Positions 7,123 to 15,961 of a stretch of DNA of 32,044 bases are shown one piece after another. The DNA comes from Ruthenibacterium sp. (GTDB lineage: Bacteria > Bacillota > Clostridia > Oscillospirales > Ruminococcaceae). The stretch covers positions 1 through 32,044 of the forward strand of contig JAHHSL010000023.1 in the NCBI GenBank assembly GCA_020025235.1. Reading direction: 5' to 3'. The notes beneath the pieces are model-generated. The model had not been told where the DNA came from and searched no databases. It worked only from the letters and a program-made list of their open reading frames with translations. Made by a program: the position numbers and the translations under genes. The stretch's first letter is position 1; each line of letters begins with the position of its first letter.

Positions 7123-8733
7123 ATGAAAAAGTTCTTAGCGATGCTGCTGTCAGCGGCAATGACGCTGACCATGCTTGCAGCCTGCGGCGCGCCTGCTTCG
7201 TCCGGATCCGATGCATCCGGCACGCCCGAAACTTCCGGGTCTTCCGAAACCGGCAAAACTCCCGCTGCATCCGGCAGTGATTCCCTGCAGCTGGTTCTTT
7301 CCACCACGGACGGCAGCACCACCGACGATAAGGTGCCCACCCCGTGGTACAACCGCACTCTGGCAACCAACATGATGTTCCGCAGCCTGTTCCTTGCAAA
7401 CAGCACGCTGACAAGCGTCAAGCCCGATCTTGCCGAATACACGGTAAGCGACGACAGTCTGGTTTACACCATTACCATGAAGGACGGCCTGAAGTGGTCT
7501 GACGGCGAACCCCTCACCGCAGAGGACGTTGTCTTTTCCATTGAAACCGCCCAGAAGTCCGCAACCGTCAACGCGATCTACACCGCAGCCTTTGCAAAGA
7601 TTGCAAATCTTGCAGCGGAAGGCAATGTGATCACGATCACCCTGAGCGAGCCTTATGCCGCAATGGCAAACGTTCTGGCTCAGTTCGCCATTCTGCCCAA
7701 GCACTGTCTGGAAGGCGTGGATCCCCTGTCCATTGATACCGACGCTTTCTGGCAGAAGCCCGTCACCAGCGGCCTTTACACCGTGGACGAGTTCAAGGTG
7801 GGCAACTACTTCACCCTGAAGCCCAACGAACATTATGAAGGCACCGCGCCCAAGATCCAGAAGGTTACTGTTTCCTTTGTAAACGATTACCTCACCGCCG
7901 CCCAGTCCGGCATTGCCGATTACCTGTACGGCAACGCAACCGATCTGGTTGAGGCAATGGAAAAGATGCCCAACTACACCGCCACCCCGATCGACGTTCT
8001 GTTCTACAAATACTTCATCTTCAACATGAAGGGCGTTGACGGCAACGAAAACCCCGCAATGCAGAATGTTGAAGTCCGCAAAGCCGTCATCGAAGCGATC
8101 GACCGCGCTGCGCTGGCTACGCTGTATCCCAATGCAACGATCCTGAACTCCGGCGTTCCCAACAACTACGAAGCTTACAACGGCTTTGAGTACAAGTATG
8201 ACGCAGCCACCACCAAGGCAAACCTGGAAAAGGCCGGCTATGACTTCGAGCACACCTTCAAGATCTGCTACTACAACAACGACCAGACCAGCATCGACCT
8301 GATCAACACCGTTGCTTACTACCTGCAGCAGGCCGGCATGAAGGTTGAAACCACACTTTCCAACGACGGCACCACCGACCTGTTCACCACCCGCGATTAC
8401 GATATCGGCTTCAAGGGCAAATCCGCATTCTCCATTGACGAATGGTACACCGAATACATGAGCACGGACGCTCTGTTCGGCAATATCTTCGGCGGCGACA
8501 CCGCATTTGACGCCTCTTTGCAGAAGCTGTTCGCTGCAACCGAAGAAGCAGACCGCAACGAAGCACTCAAGGAGCTGCAGGCCCTGGAACAGGAAAAGGT
8601 CTACAAGGTCCCCGTATTCACTCTTGGCAACTATGTATTCACCAGCGATCATGTAAAGCTTCCCGAAGGCGTAGAATTCTGCAACCCGCTGTACAGCTGT
8701 GATATGGATTTTGCCAACTGGGAAATCGCATAA
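7123..8733 (+). CDS. ABC transporter substrate-binding lipoprotein, family 5
   Basis: A 536-residue extracytoplasmic solute-binding protein of the oligopeptide/dipeptide/nickel class (SBP_bac_5). The N-terminus is a lipoprotein signal with lipobox LAAC (Cys at about residue 21) after a charged MKK and a hydrophobic core. A Ser/Gly/Thr-rich tether follows to about residue 50. The motif DGLKWSDGEPLTAEDVVFS is characteristic of the family. AAGGAG lies about 9 bases upstream of the ATG. This is the first gene of the RpiR-controlled operon. Family-5 binders usually take peptides, but members such as SatA carry sialic acid, and the downstream aldolase and YhcH favour a sugar acid here (inference). 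Confidence 0.9.
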   Translation: MKKFLAMLLSAAMTLTMLAACGAPASSGSDASGTPETSGSSETGKTPAASGSDSLQLVLSTTDGSTTDDKVPTPWYNRTLATNMMFRSLFLANSTLTSVKPDLAEYTVSDDSLVYTITMKDGLKWSDGEPLTAEDVVFSIETAQKSATVNAIYTAAFAKIANLAAEGNVITITLSEPYAAMANVLAQFAILPKHCLEGVDPLSIDTDAFWQKPVTSGLYTVDEFKVGNYFTLKPNEHYEGTAPKIQKVTVSFVNDYLTAAQSGIADYLYGNATDLVEAMEKMPNYTATPIDVLFYKYFIFNMKGVDGNENPAMQNVEVRKAVIEAIDRAALATLYPNATILNSGVPNNYEAYNGFEYKYDAATTKANLEKAGYDFEHTFKICYYNNDQTSIDLINTVAYYLQQAGMKVETTLSNDGTTDLFTTRDYDIGFKGKSAFSIDEWYTEYMSTDALFGNIFGGDTAFDASLQKLFAATEEADRNEALKELQALEQEKVYKVPVFTLGNYVFTSDHVKLPEGVEFCNPLYSCDMDFANWEIA

Positions 8734-8737
8734 GATT

Positions 8738-8763
8738 CCTTAGAGAACAGCCTTAGAGAACAG
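8738..8763 (+). repeat. 13-base tandem repeat after the binding-protein gene
   Basis: CCTTAGAGAACAG occurs twice back to back (8738-8750, 8751-8763), starting 4 bases after the stop codon. Confidence 0.85.
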
Positions 8764-8792
8764 CATTCACAAGGCCGAAACACCGAATAGCA

Positions 8793-8832
8793 GAAGGGGG
8801 AGTTGCAGAAATTCCTGCGGCTCCCCCCTTTG
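8793..8832 (+). terminator. Intra-operon hairpin (attenuator or RNA-stability element)
   Basis: GAAGGGGGAGTTGCAG pairs with CTGCGGCTCCCCCCTT around an AAATTC loop. Only a short T run follows, so termination is probably partial. Such hairpins after binding-protein genes typically raise its level over the permeases. Confidence 0.65.
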
Positions 8833-8868
8833 ATTGAAACAATCAAGTAACCAAATTGGAGTGAGATC

Positions 8869-9828
8869 ATGTTAAAGTTTATATTCAAAAAACTTCTCTT
8901 AATGATCCCGATGCTGATCCTGATCAGTATTATTGTTTTCTTTGGTTTGCAGTTCACCGGCATCGATCCGATCAACTTCATGGTCAGCCCGGAAGTTCTT
9001 TCAGCCAACGCAGAAAACATCGAGGCATTACGGGAATCGCTGGGTCTGAATGATCCGCTGCTGATCCAGTATTTTCGCTGGCTGGGCAACTGCCTGAAAG
9101 GCGATCTGGGCTATTCCTTTACCGGCGCGCCCATTGTGGACACCATTGCAGTCCGCCTGCCCTATACTTTGGAACTGGCCGGCTATTCTCTGGTGCTGTC
9201 CACCATTATCGGCATCGGCATCGGTATTATTTCGGCCATTCGCCAGAACGGCGTCATTGATTATCTGGGACGTGTGTTCGCAGTTTTGGGTCAGGCCGTG
9301 CCCCAGTTTCTGGTCGGCATTATCCTGATCGAGATTTTTTCAATCAAGCTCGGCTGGTTTCCCGCCGCAAACCGGGTAAGCCCCGGTGCCGCAAACCCCT
9401 TCCTTGACAGCGTGCTTCACCTGTTCCTGCCGGTGCTGACGCTGACCATCGGCATGGTGGCCGTGCTGATGCGTTATGCCCGCAACACCATGCTGGATGT
9501 GCTGAACAGCGATTACATCAAGACTGCACGCAGCAAGGGCATCCCCGAATGGAAGGTTTACCTCAAGCACGGCTTCCGCAACGCAATGAAGCCGGTGCTG
9601 GTCATCATCATGTTCCGTATCCCCATGCTCATCGGCGGTTCGGTCGTTATCGAAAGCGTATTCTCGTATCCGGGGATCGGCCTTACCATGACAAACGCCA
9701 TTACCTCCGGTGACTATCCGGTGGTTCTTGCCACCACGCTGATCATTGCTGCCACCATGCTGATCTGCTCGTTCCTGGTAGACGTGCTCAATGCCCTGCT
9801 GGATCCCCGTGTCCGGCTGGGAGAATAA
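8869..9828 (+). CDS. ABC transporter permease, DppB/OppB type
   Basis: A 319-residue inner-membrane permease with about six transmembrane helices: an N-terminal helix, a periplasmic stretch with the family signature ESLGLNDPLLIQYFRWL, then the BPD_transp_1 domain. The cytoplasmic EAA loop is visible around TARSKGIPEWKVYLKHGFRNA, which docks the ATPases. GGAGTGAG precedes the ATG. It is the third position-typical element of a Dpp/Opp operon, 135 bases after the binding-protein gene with a hairpin between, and 20 bases before the partner permease. Confidence 0.92.
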   Translation: MLKFIFKKLLLMIPMLILISIIVFFGLQFTGIDPINFMVSPEVLSANAENIEALRESLGLNDPLLIQYFRWLGNCLKGDLGYSFTGAPIVDTIAVRLPYTLELAGYSLVLSTIIGIGIGIISAIRQNGVIDYLGRVFAVLGQAVPQFLVGIILIEIFSIKLGWFPAANRVSPGAANPFLDSVLHLFLPVLTLTIGMVAVLMRYARNTMLDVLNSDYIKTARSKGIPEWKVYLKHGFRNAMKPVLVIIMFRIPMLIGGSVVIESVFSYPGIGLTMTNAITSGDYPVVLATTLIIAATMLICSFLVDVLNALLDPRVRLGE

Positions 9829-9848
9829 CGAAAGGGGGAGTCTGAATC

Positions 9849-10736
9849 ATGAGCGAAACCAAAAGCATCAAGGAAATGAATAAGAGTTCTTCCTCTTCTT
9901 TGTTCCGGCGCAATGTGCGCAAGTTTATGAACAACAAGCTGGCGCTGTTCGGTCTGATCGTTGTTCTTGTCATCACCATTGCCTGCATCGTGGGCGCCGT
10001 TATGGGCATCGACTACTCCACCCCGAATCTGCCCCAGATGAAAAAGCCCCCTTCGGCAGAACATCTGTTCGGTACGGACACCATTGGCCGTGACCTGCTG
10101 GCCCGCGTGCTGTACGGCGGCTGCTATTCCATTCTGGTGGGCGTATTCTGCGCCGTGCTCAGCTCCGTGATCGGCGCTGTGCTGGGTGCTCTGGCCGGTT
10201 ATTTCGGCGGCAGGGTGGATAAATTCATCGTGCGCCTTTCCGAAATTTTTCAGGCCTTCCCGCAGCTGGTGCTGGTCATGATGCTGGTTGCGATCCTGAA
10301 TAAGCGCGGCCTTGGCAACCTGCTGTTCATCTTTGTCATCACCGGCTGGATGACCACCTTCCGCATGGTGCGCAACGAATTCATGAGCCTGAAAAGCGAA
10401 ACCTACGTCAAGGTATGCGAAGCTTTCGGCATGAGCAAATCCAACATCATGTTCAAGCAGGTGCTGCCCAATGTCATGAGCCCGATCATCGTTTCCACCA
10501 CTACCAACGTTGCCTTCTTTATCCTGCAGGAAGCGGCGCTTTCCTTTATCGGTTTGGGCGTGACGGACGCGACCCCCACATGGGGCAATATCCTGAACGC
10601 AGCCAAATCCCTGTCCGTAGTCACCGATCAGTGGTGGATCTGGGTATTCCCCGGTCTTGCCATCAGCCTGTTCGTGCTTGCCATCAACTTTCTGGGTGAT
10701 GGTCTTCGCGATGTGCTTGACCCCAAACAGCAGTAA
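9849..10736 (+). CDS. ABC transporter permease, DppC/OppC type
   Basis: A 295-residue permease. The N-terminus carries the OppC-type region LFRRNVRKFMNNKLALFGLIVV with the first helix. The motif HLFGTDTIGRDLLARVLYGG follows, a signature of DppC-type proteins. Next are five helices and an EAA loop (VKVCEAFGMSKSNIMFKQVLPN). It pairs with the preceding DppB-type protein to form the channel. AAGGGGGAG lies about 7 bases before the ATG. Confidence 0.92.
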   Translation: MSETKSIKEMNKSSSSSLFRRNVRKFMNNKLALFGLIVVLVITIACIVGAVMGIDYSTPNLPQMKKPPSAEHLFGTDTIGRDLLARVLYGGCYSILVGVFCAVLSSVIGAVLGALAGYFGGRVDKFIVRLSEIFQAFPQLVLVMMLVAILNKRGLGNLLFIFVITGWMTTFRMVRNEFMSLKSETYVKVCEAFGMSKSNIMFKQVLPNVMSPIIVSTTTNVAFFILQEAALSFIGLGVTDATPTWGNILNAAKSLSVVTDQWWIWVFPGLAISLFVLAINFLGDGLRDVLDPKQQ

Positions 10737-10751
10737 GAAGGAGGTGCGAGT

Positions 10752-11777
10752 ATGGATACAAAAGAAATCATTTTAGACGTTAAAAAGCTGAACACCAGCT
10801 TTATTTCCGACCGGAAGGAAGTCAAGATCGTTAAGGATGTTTCCTTCCAGCTCAAACGCGGCACCGCCCTTGCCGTTGTGGGAGAATCCGGCTGCGGCAA
10901 AAGCGTTACCATGAACTCGATCATGCGCTTTACCGGTGCAAACGCCCGCGTCACAGCCGAAAATATTCAGTACAACGCACTGAAAGACGGCAAGATCATC
11001 GAACATCATCTGGAAAAGATCAAAAAGCCCAACGGCCCCGAAATGCGTGCACTGCGCGGCCCGGATCTTTCCATGGTCTTTCAGGACCCCATGTCCAGCC
11101 TGAACCCCGTTTATAAGGTGGGCGACCAGGTGGCCGAAAGCCTGATCCAGCACTTCGGCATGAAGAAAAAAGAGGCGCGGGAAAAGGTGCTTGAAATGTT
11201 CCGCAAGCTGGGCATCCCCGATCCCGAAGCCCGCATCGACTGCTACCCGCACCAGTTTTCCGGCGGCATGAAGCAGCGCGTGGTGATCGCCATTGCCATG
11301 ATCTGCAACCCCGAGCTCATCATCTGCGACGAGCCCACCACCGCACTGGACGTTACCATTCAGGCACAGATCATGGAGCTGCTCAAAGGTCTTCAGATCA
11401 ACGAAGGCAAATCCATTGTTCTGATTACCCACAACATGGGTCTTGTTGCCGAAATGGCCGATGAAGTCTGTGTCATGTACATGGGCCGTGTGGTGGAATT
11501 CGGTTCACTGGAAGATATTTTCGACCACACCTCTCACCCCTATACGCAGGCGCTGCTGCGAAGCGTGCCCGTACTGGGGCTTGCCGATGGGCAGAAGCTG
11601 GAGACCATTCCCGGCACGACCCCGAACCCCGCCGACCTGAAAGGCGGCTGTGATTTTGCCGACCGCTGCCCCTTTGCGACAGACGCCTGCCGCAAGGGTT
11701 CGATTCCGGCCTATGAAATCTCTCCGGGTCACCGCGTGCGCTGCATCAAGTACAATAACTTCCCGGAGGTGGACTGA
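10752..11777 (+). CDS. ABC transporter ATP-binding protein, DppD/OppD type
   Basis: A 341-residue nucleotide-binding subunit. Walker A is GESGCGKS (about residues 42-49), the Q-loop lies in VFQDPMSSLNP, the signature is FSGGMKQR and Walker B is LIICDEPTTALD, followed by a switch His in LITHN. The C-terminal oligopeptide/dipeptide domain has the Cys pattern CxxxxRCPxxxxxC (in GGCDFADRCPFATDAC), a site known to hold an iron-sulfur cluster in some Opp ATPases. AAGGAGG (10738-10744) precedes the start. It is followed after 1 base by the partner ATPase. Confidence 0.93.
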   Translation: MDTKEIILDVKKLNTSFISDRKEVKIVKDVSFQLKRGTALAVVGESGCGKSVTMNSIMRFTGANARVTAENIQYNALKDGKIIEHHLEKIKKPNGPEMRALRGPDLSMVFQDPMSSLNPVYKVGDQVAESLIQHFGMKKKEAREKVLEMFRKLGIPDPEARIDCYPHQFSGGMKQRVVIAIAMICNPELIICDEPTTALDVTIQAQIMELLKGLQINEGKSIVLITHNMGLVAEMADEVCVMYMGRVVEFGSLEDIFDHTSHPYTQALLRSVPVLGLADGQKLETIPGTTPNPADLKGGCDFADRCPFATDACRKGSIPAYEISPGHRVRCIKYNNFPEVD

Positions 11778-11778
11778 C

Positions 11779-12783
11779 ATGAGTGAGGAAAAGAAAGACG
11801 TTATCTTTAAAGTACACAATCTGAAAACATGGTTTCCCATCACCAAGGGCGCTTTCAAAAAAGTTGTCGGGCATGTCAAGGCCGTGGACGATGTAAGCCT
11901 GGAAGTATACCGCGGCGAAACACTGGGCATCGTGGGCGAATCCGGCTGCGGCAAATCCACGCTGGGCAAGACCCTGATGCTGCTGGAAAAGCCCACCGGC
12001 GGCGAAGTGCTTTACAACTATGACGGCACGTTCAAGGATATTACCAAATTCGACAAAGAAGAAACCTTCAAGTTCCGCAGAAGGGTCCAGATGGTTTTTC
12101 AGGACCCGTATTCTGCACTCAACCCCCAGAAAAAGATCTACACCTCGTTTGAAGAGCCCCTGAAGGTGCACGGCGTTTCCAACGCGCAGACACGGGAGGA
12201 CGTCATGCAGAAGGTGCTGAAAATGGTAAACATCCAGCCCGACTACCTGATGCGCTATCCGCACGAATTTTCGGGCGGCCAGCGCCAGCGTCTTTGCATT
12301 GCCCGCGCGCTGGAAGTGATGCCGGATGTGCTGATCTGCGACGAGCCGGTTTCCGCACTGGACGTTTCCATTCAGGCACAGGTGCTGAACCTGATGAAGG
12401 ATATTCAAAAGGAAATGAACCTGACCTATCTTTTCATCGCACACGATCTGTCGGTGGTGCAGTATATGTCCGACCGCATCGTTGTCATGTATCTGGGCAA
12501 GATCGTCGAAATCGCCGATTCCAAAGCGCTGTACGATAATCCCCTGCACCCTTACACCAAAGCGCTGCTGTCGGCCATTCCCGTGCCTGATATCCACAAT
12601 CGGAAAAAGCGTCAGGTACTGGAGGGCGAAGTGCCCAGCCCGATCAACAAGCCCACCGGCTGTGCGTTCCACAACCGCTGCCCTCACTGCATGGAGATCT
12701 GCCGTCAGGTCGATCCGGCGACCATTCAGTGCGGCGAAGAAGGCCACATGGTAGCCTGCCATTTATATGACAAAAAAGACTGA
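11779..12783 (+). CDS. ABC transporter ATP-binding protein, DppF/OppF type
   Basis: A 334-residue ATPase that pairs with the DppD-type subunit. Walker A is GESGCGKS, the Q-loop VFQDPYSALNPQ, the signature FSGGQRQR, Walker B LICDEPVSALD and the switch His is in FIAHDLSVV. The C-terminus again has a Cys set in GCAFHNRCPHCMEIC. The ATG at 11779 is preferred because GGAGGT (11765-11770) lies 8 bases upstream, the upstream gene ends at 11777 and the protein then starts with a normal family N-terminus. Confidence 0.93.
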   Translation: MSEEKKDVIFKVHNLKTWFPITKGAFKKVVGHVKAVDDVSLEVYRGETLGIVGESGCGKSTLGKTLMLLEKPTGGEVLYNYDGTFKDITKFDKEETFKFRRRVQMVFQDPYSALNPQKKIYTSFEEPLKVHGVSNAQTREDVMQKVLKMVNIQPDYLMRYPHEFSGGQRQRLCIARALEVMPDVLICDEPVSALDVSIQAQVLNLMKDIQKEMNLTYLFIAHDLSVVQYMSDRIVVMYLGKIVEIADSKALYDNPLHPYTKALLSAIPVPDIHNRKKRQVLEGEVPSPINKPTGCAFHNRCPHCMEICRQVDPATIQCGEEGHMVACHLYDKKD

Positions 12784-12822
12784 CGACCCGCTTTGAGCCG
12801 GTTGTCCGGGGAGTGCAAACAA

Positions 12823-13272
12823 ATGATTTATGCCAATCTATCGGAGCTGCCCAACTATTACGGCATCTCGGAACATCTGGATACCGCGATCCGTTTTCTG
12901 GAAACATGCGATTTGTCCCGCCTTGCTTACGGACGCAACGATGTGGACGGCGAAAACGTCTATATCAACCGTTTTGACTACGAAACCATACCGGAAAGCG
13001 AGGCTTTCTTTGAAGCGCACGAACAATATGCAGACATTCATCTTCTGCTTTCGGGCGAAGAAAAAATCGGCATAGCCGAACCGCAGGTGCTCACGGAATT
13101 CGAGCGCGATGCGGCCGCCGATTACATCGGATATCGGGGACAGGCGGAATCCTGCAATCACATGACCCCAAACAAGTTTTTGATTGCCTTTCCCCTTGAA
13201 GCACATCTGGTAAAAGTGCAATTTGCTGATTCCGTCAAGGTGGAAAAAGCGGTTGTTAAAGTGAAGTTCTAA
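12823..13272 (+). CDS. YhcH/YjgK/YiaL family protein (DUF386)
   Basis: A 149-residue cupin-like protein of the DUF386 family (YhcH, EbgC, TabA relatives). Recognisable features are the early FLETCDLSRLAYGRNDVDGENVY region, EAHEQYADIHLLLSGEEKIG with potential metal-binding Glu/His residues, and the FPLEAHLVKVQ segment near the end. E. coli YhcH (NanQ) has been described as a sialic acid anomerase; others act in sugar metabolism. The ATG at 12823 has GGGGAG 9 bases upstream. Its position between the importer and the aldolase supports handling of a cyclic keto sugar acid. Confidence 0.87.
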   Translation: MIYANLSELPNYYGISEHLDTAIRFLETCDLSRLAYGRNDVDGENVYINRFDYETIPESEAFFEAHEQYADIHLLLSGEEKIGIAEPQVLTEFERDAAADYIGYRGQAESCNHMTPNKFLIAFPLEAHLVKVQFADSVKVEKAVVKVKF

Positions 13273-13287
13273 GAAAGGTGACTGACT

Positions 13288-14205
13288 ATGAAAGATATTT
13301 CCAAGTATCAGGGCGTCATCCCTGCATTCTATGCCTGCTATGATGAGGACGGCAATATAAGCACCGAGCGTGTGAAAAGTCTGGCGCGTCATCTGCTGGC
13401 AAAGGGCGTGAAGGGCGTTTATGTCAACGGTTCTTCCGGCGAAGGCATTTACCAGAGCGTGGCGGAAAAAAAGGCCATTCTGGAAGCCGTTATGAGCGAA
13501 GTGGGCGGCAAACTCACCGTCATTGCCCATGTGGGCTGCAACAACACCGCCGACAGCATGGAACTGGCGGCACACGCCGAAAGCCTTGGCGTCGATGCGA
13601 TAGCATCCATTCCGCCGATCTACTTCCACCTGCCGGAATATGCGATCGCCCAGTATTGGAACGATATTTCTTCCGCTGCCCCCAACACCGATTTCGTCAT
13701 CTACAATATCCCCCAGCTGGCGGGCGTAGCGCTGACGATGCCGCTGTTCCGCGAAATGCTCAAGAATCCCCGCGTGGCAGCCGTGAAGAACAGCAGCATG
13801 CCGGTGCAGGATATCCAGATGTTCAAAATGGAGGGCGGCCCGGACTTTGCGGTGTTCAACGGGCCTGACGAACAATTCGTGGCAGGCCGCGCCATTGGTG
13901 CAGACGGCGGCATCGGCGGCACATATGCCGTCATGCCGGAGCTGTTTTTGAAAGCCAACGAACTGTTTTCCGAAAACAAAATCGAAGAAGCCCGTCGTGT
14001 ACAGTACGCCATTGATGAAATCATCTACGCCATGTGCGGATGCAAGGGCAACCTGTACGCCGTGATGAAAAAGATTCTGGAAATCAACGAAGGGCTTACG
14101 CTGGGCAGCGTCCGCAAGCCCATGCCTGCATTGTTCCCCGAGGATATGCCGCAGGTAGAAAAATGCGCCAAAATGATTCGGGATGCCATTGCAGCATTCT
14201 GCTGA
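13288..14205 (+). CDS. N-acetylneuraminate lyase-like aldolase (DapA/NanA family)
   Basis: A 305-residue class I aldolase of the dihydrodipicolinate synthase/N-acetylneuraminate lyase superfamily. The substrate loop is NGSSGE (47-52), where sialic lyases have GSTGE. AHVGC (80-84), the catalytic Tyr in YNIP (Tyr139), the Schiff-base Lys167 in AAVKNSS and GADGGIGGTY (204-213) all resemble E. coli NanA more than DapA. The expected reaction is cleavage of N-acetylneuraminate to ManNAc and pyruvate. The VKNSS and SSGE changes leave room for another 2-keto-3-deoxy sugar acid. No nanE, nanK, nagA or nagB is present in the window. The start has AAAGGTGA 5 bases upstream. Confidence 0.82.
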   Translation: MKDISKYQGVIPAFYACYDEDGNISTERVKSLARHLLAKGVKGVYVNGSSGEGIYQSVAEKKAILEAVMSEVGGKLTVIAHVGCNNTADSMELAAHAESLGVDAIASIPPIYFHLPEYAIAQYWNDISSAAPNTDFVIYNIPQLAGVALTMPLFREMLKNPRVAAVKNSSMPVQDIQMFKMEGGPDFAVFNGPDEQFVAGRAIGADGGIGGTYAVMPELFLKANELFSENKIEEARRVQYAIDEIIYAMCGCKGNLYAVMKKILEINEGLTLGSVRKPMPALFPEDMPQVEKCAKMIRDAIAAFC

Positions 14206-14214
14206 TGCTCCCGC

Positions 14215-14261
14215 AAAAGCTGCGCCCGCTCGGCTTCGGCCGGGGCGCAGCTTTTCTTTTT
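14215..14261 (+). terminator. Strong hairpin terminator between aldolase and flavoprotein genes
   Basis: A 12-bp stem AAAAGCTGCGCC/GGCGCAGCTTTT (14215-14226, 14244-14255) encloses a smaller CGG-CTTC-GGCCG hairpin and is followed by TTTTCTTTTT. It stands 9 bases after the aldolase stop and 26 bases before the flavoprotein start. Confidence 0.88.
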
Positions 14262-14287
14262 ACCACATTCAAAAGGAGGCAGTGCAT

Positions 14288-15889
14288 ATGAAACTGAACC
14301 TATCCGCCCGCTGCGACGTGCTGGTTCTGGGCAGCGGCATTGCAGGCATATCGGCGGCGCTTGCCGCAGCCGAAGCCGGTGCATCGGTGACCCTTTGCTG
14401 CAAAGGAAAGTTGTTTTCCGGTTCCAGCTTTTATCCGGGCACATGGGGTCTTGGGCTGATCGGCCCGGCGGACAAAGCCGATGAAGCGGATCTTGCAGCC
14501 ACCATTCAGCAGGTCGGGTGCCAAATGGCTGACGATGCGCTGGTGCGCGCTTTGGTCGAAGGCGTTCACCCGGCTATCGAAAAGGTGCGCGCCATGGGCG
14601 TGAAGCTGCGCCGGGCAGACAACGGCGCGCAGAAGGAGTTCATCCCCTGTTTCGACCACAAGCACCGGGACTGGAACGGCCTTGAATTTGACAGTGTGCG
14701 CAGCGTATTTTCGCAAAAGCTGCAGGAACGGAACGTCACCGTGCTGCCAGGCTGGGAAGCGCTGGAGCTGGTAAAAGCAGACGGCAGGGTCTGCGGTGCA
14801 ATCCTTTCCGACACAAAGCAGCTGCAATATCTGGGCTGCGGCGCACTGGTCTTGGCCACAGGCGGGTACGGAAGCCTGTTCCGCCACCACCTTTGCACCG
14901 GCGATGTGGAAGGACTGGGGCAGGCGCTGGCACTGGACGCGGGCTGCCGTCTTGTCAACATGGAATTCATGCAGATCATGCCCGGCTATCTCCACCCTGC
15001 TTATCAGACCGTGTTTAACGAAAAGACCTTCCGCTTTACCCGGCTGCGCAAACCGGACGGCGAACCGCTGCCGGGCGCACAGGCGGCAGAATTGCTGGCA
15101 CTTCGTTCCGGTCACGGCCCGTTCACTTCGCGCCTTGCATCCCGCGAAATCGACCTTGCCATTTACGAAGCCTGCCGTCAGGATGCCCGCGGTGTCGAAG
15201 TCACCTATACCGATGACATGAAGCAAGATCCCCCCGAATTTGTGAAAACCTATTTTGACTGGCTTGCACAGGCCCGCGGCCTTACCATGGACGATCCGGT
15301 ATGGATCGGTCATTTTGCGCATGCGGCGAACGGCGGCATCTGGATCACACCCGACGCGCAGACCGATGTTCCGGGTCTGTTCGCCGCAGGCGAAGTCACC
15401 GGCGGCATGCACGGTGCCGACCGGATCGGCGGACTTTCCACCGCAAACGGATTGGTTTTCGGCGGGAAGGCAGGCGCTGCCGCCGCAGCCTTTGCCCGAA
15501 ACGAACCTGCCCCCGTGCCGCAGGAATGGACGATGCCGGAACTGGGCTGTCCGGACAGCGGCCATGTTCTGAACGAAGTGCAGCAGATCATGTTCCGCAG
15601 CAATATGGTGGTGCGCAGCGAAGAAGGGCTTATGCAGGCATTGCGGCAGACAGCACAGCTGCAGGATGCGCTGACCGTGCGCCCCACGCAGGATGCAGCC
15701 GAAATCAGCGGATTGTACCGCATCCGCGGCCAGCTGCTTACGGCAGGCTGTATTTTGCAGGCGTCACTGCTGCGCCGCGAAAGCCGCGGTTCTCACTATC
15801 GGGCGGATCATCCGGCGCAGGACCCCGCCATGGACCGGAAAATCTGCATCCAAAAAACGGACGGACAGGTCACTGTCCGCTTTGTATGA
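14288..15889 (+). CDS. FAD-dependent oxidoreductase, fumarate reductase/aspartate oxidase type
   Basis: A 533-residue soluble flavoprotein of the FAD_binding_2 family. The N-terminal dinucleotide fold has GSGIAG (15-20) followed by a Glu about 10 residues on. VLATGGYGSLFRHH and the C-terminal GEVTGGMHGADRIGGLSTANGLVFGGKAG, which binds the FAD, are diagnostic of fumarate reductase, succinate dehydrogenase and L-aspartate oxidase relatives. There is no signal peptide and no heme-binding CxxCH. AAAGGAGG lies about 9 bases before the ATG; a longer reading from 14183 would run through the terminator hairpin. Its job beside a sialic-lyase-like aldolase is unknown: it may oxidise or reduce a keto or unsaturated sugar acid (inference). 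Confidence 0.8.
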   Translation: MKLNLSARCDVLVLGSGIAGISAALAAAEAGASVTLCCKGKLFSGSSFYPGTWGLGLIGPADKADEADLAATIQQVGCQMADDALVRALVEGVHPAIEKVRAMGVKLRRADNGAQKEFIPCFDHKHRDWNGLEFDSVRSVFSQKLQERNVTVLPGWEALELVKADGRVCGAILSDTKQLQYLGCGALVLATGGYGSLFRHHLCTGDVEGLGQALALDAGCRLVNMEFMQIMPGYLHPAYQTVFNEKTFRFTRLRKPDGEPLPGAQAAELLALRSGHGPFTSRLASREIDLAIYEACRQDARGVEVTYTDDMKQDPPEFVKTYFDWLAQARGLTMDDPVWIGHFAHAANGGIWITPDAQTDVPGLFAAGEVTGGMHGADRIGGLSTANGLVFGGKAGAAAAAFARNEPAPVPQEWTMPELGCPDSGHVLNEVQQIMFRSNMVVRSEEGLMQALRQTAQLQDALTVRPTQDAAEISGLYRIRGQLLTAGCILQASLLRRESRGSHYRADHPAQDPAMDRKICIQKTDGQVTVRFV

Positions 15890-15961
15890 CTCATTCGGGC
15901 AGAATACAAAAAAGCGCCGCTCTGCCATGATCCAGGAAGGCAAGGTACAGGCGCAAAAGTA

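Noticed and set aside
7123..12783. Plain dipeptide/oligopeptide (dpp/opp) transporter label
   Set aside because: The protein classes fit, but co-transcription with YhcH and a sialic-lyase-like aldolase under an RpiR regulator argues against a simple peptide role, so no dpp or opp symbol is assigned.
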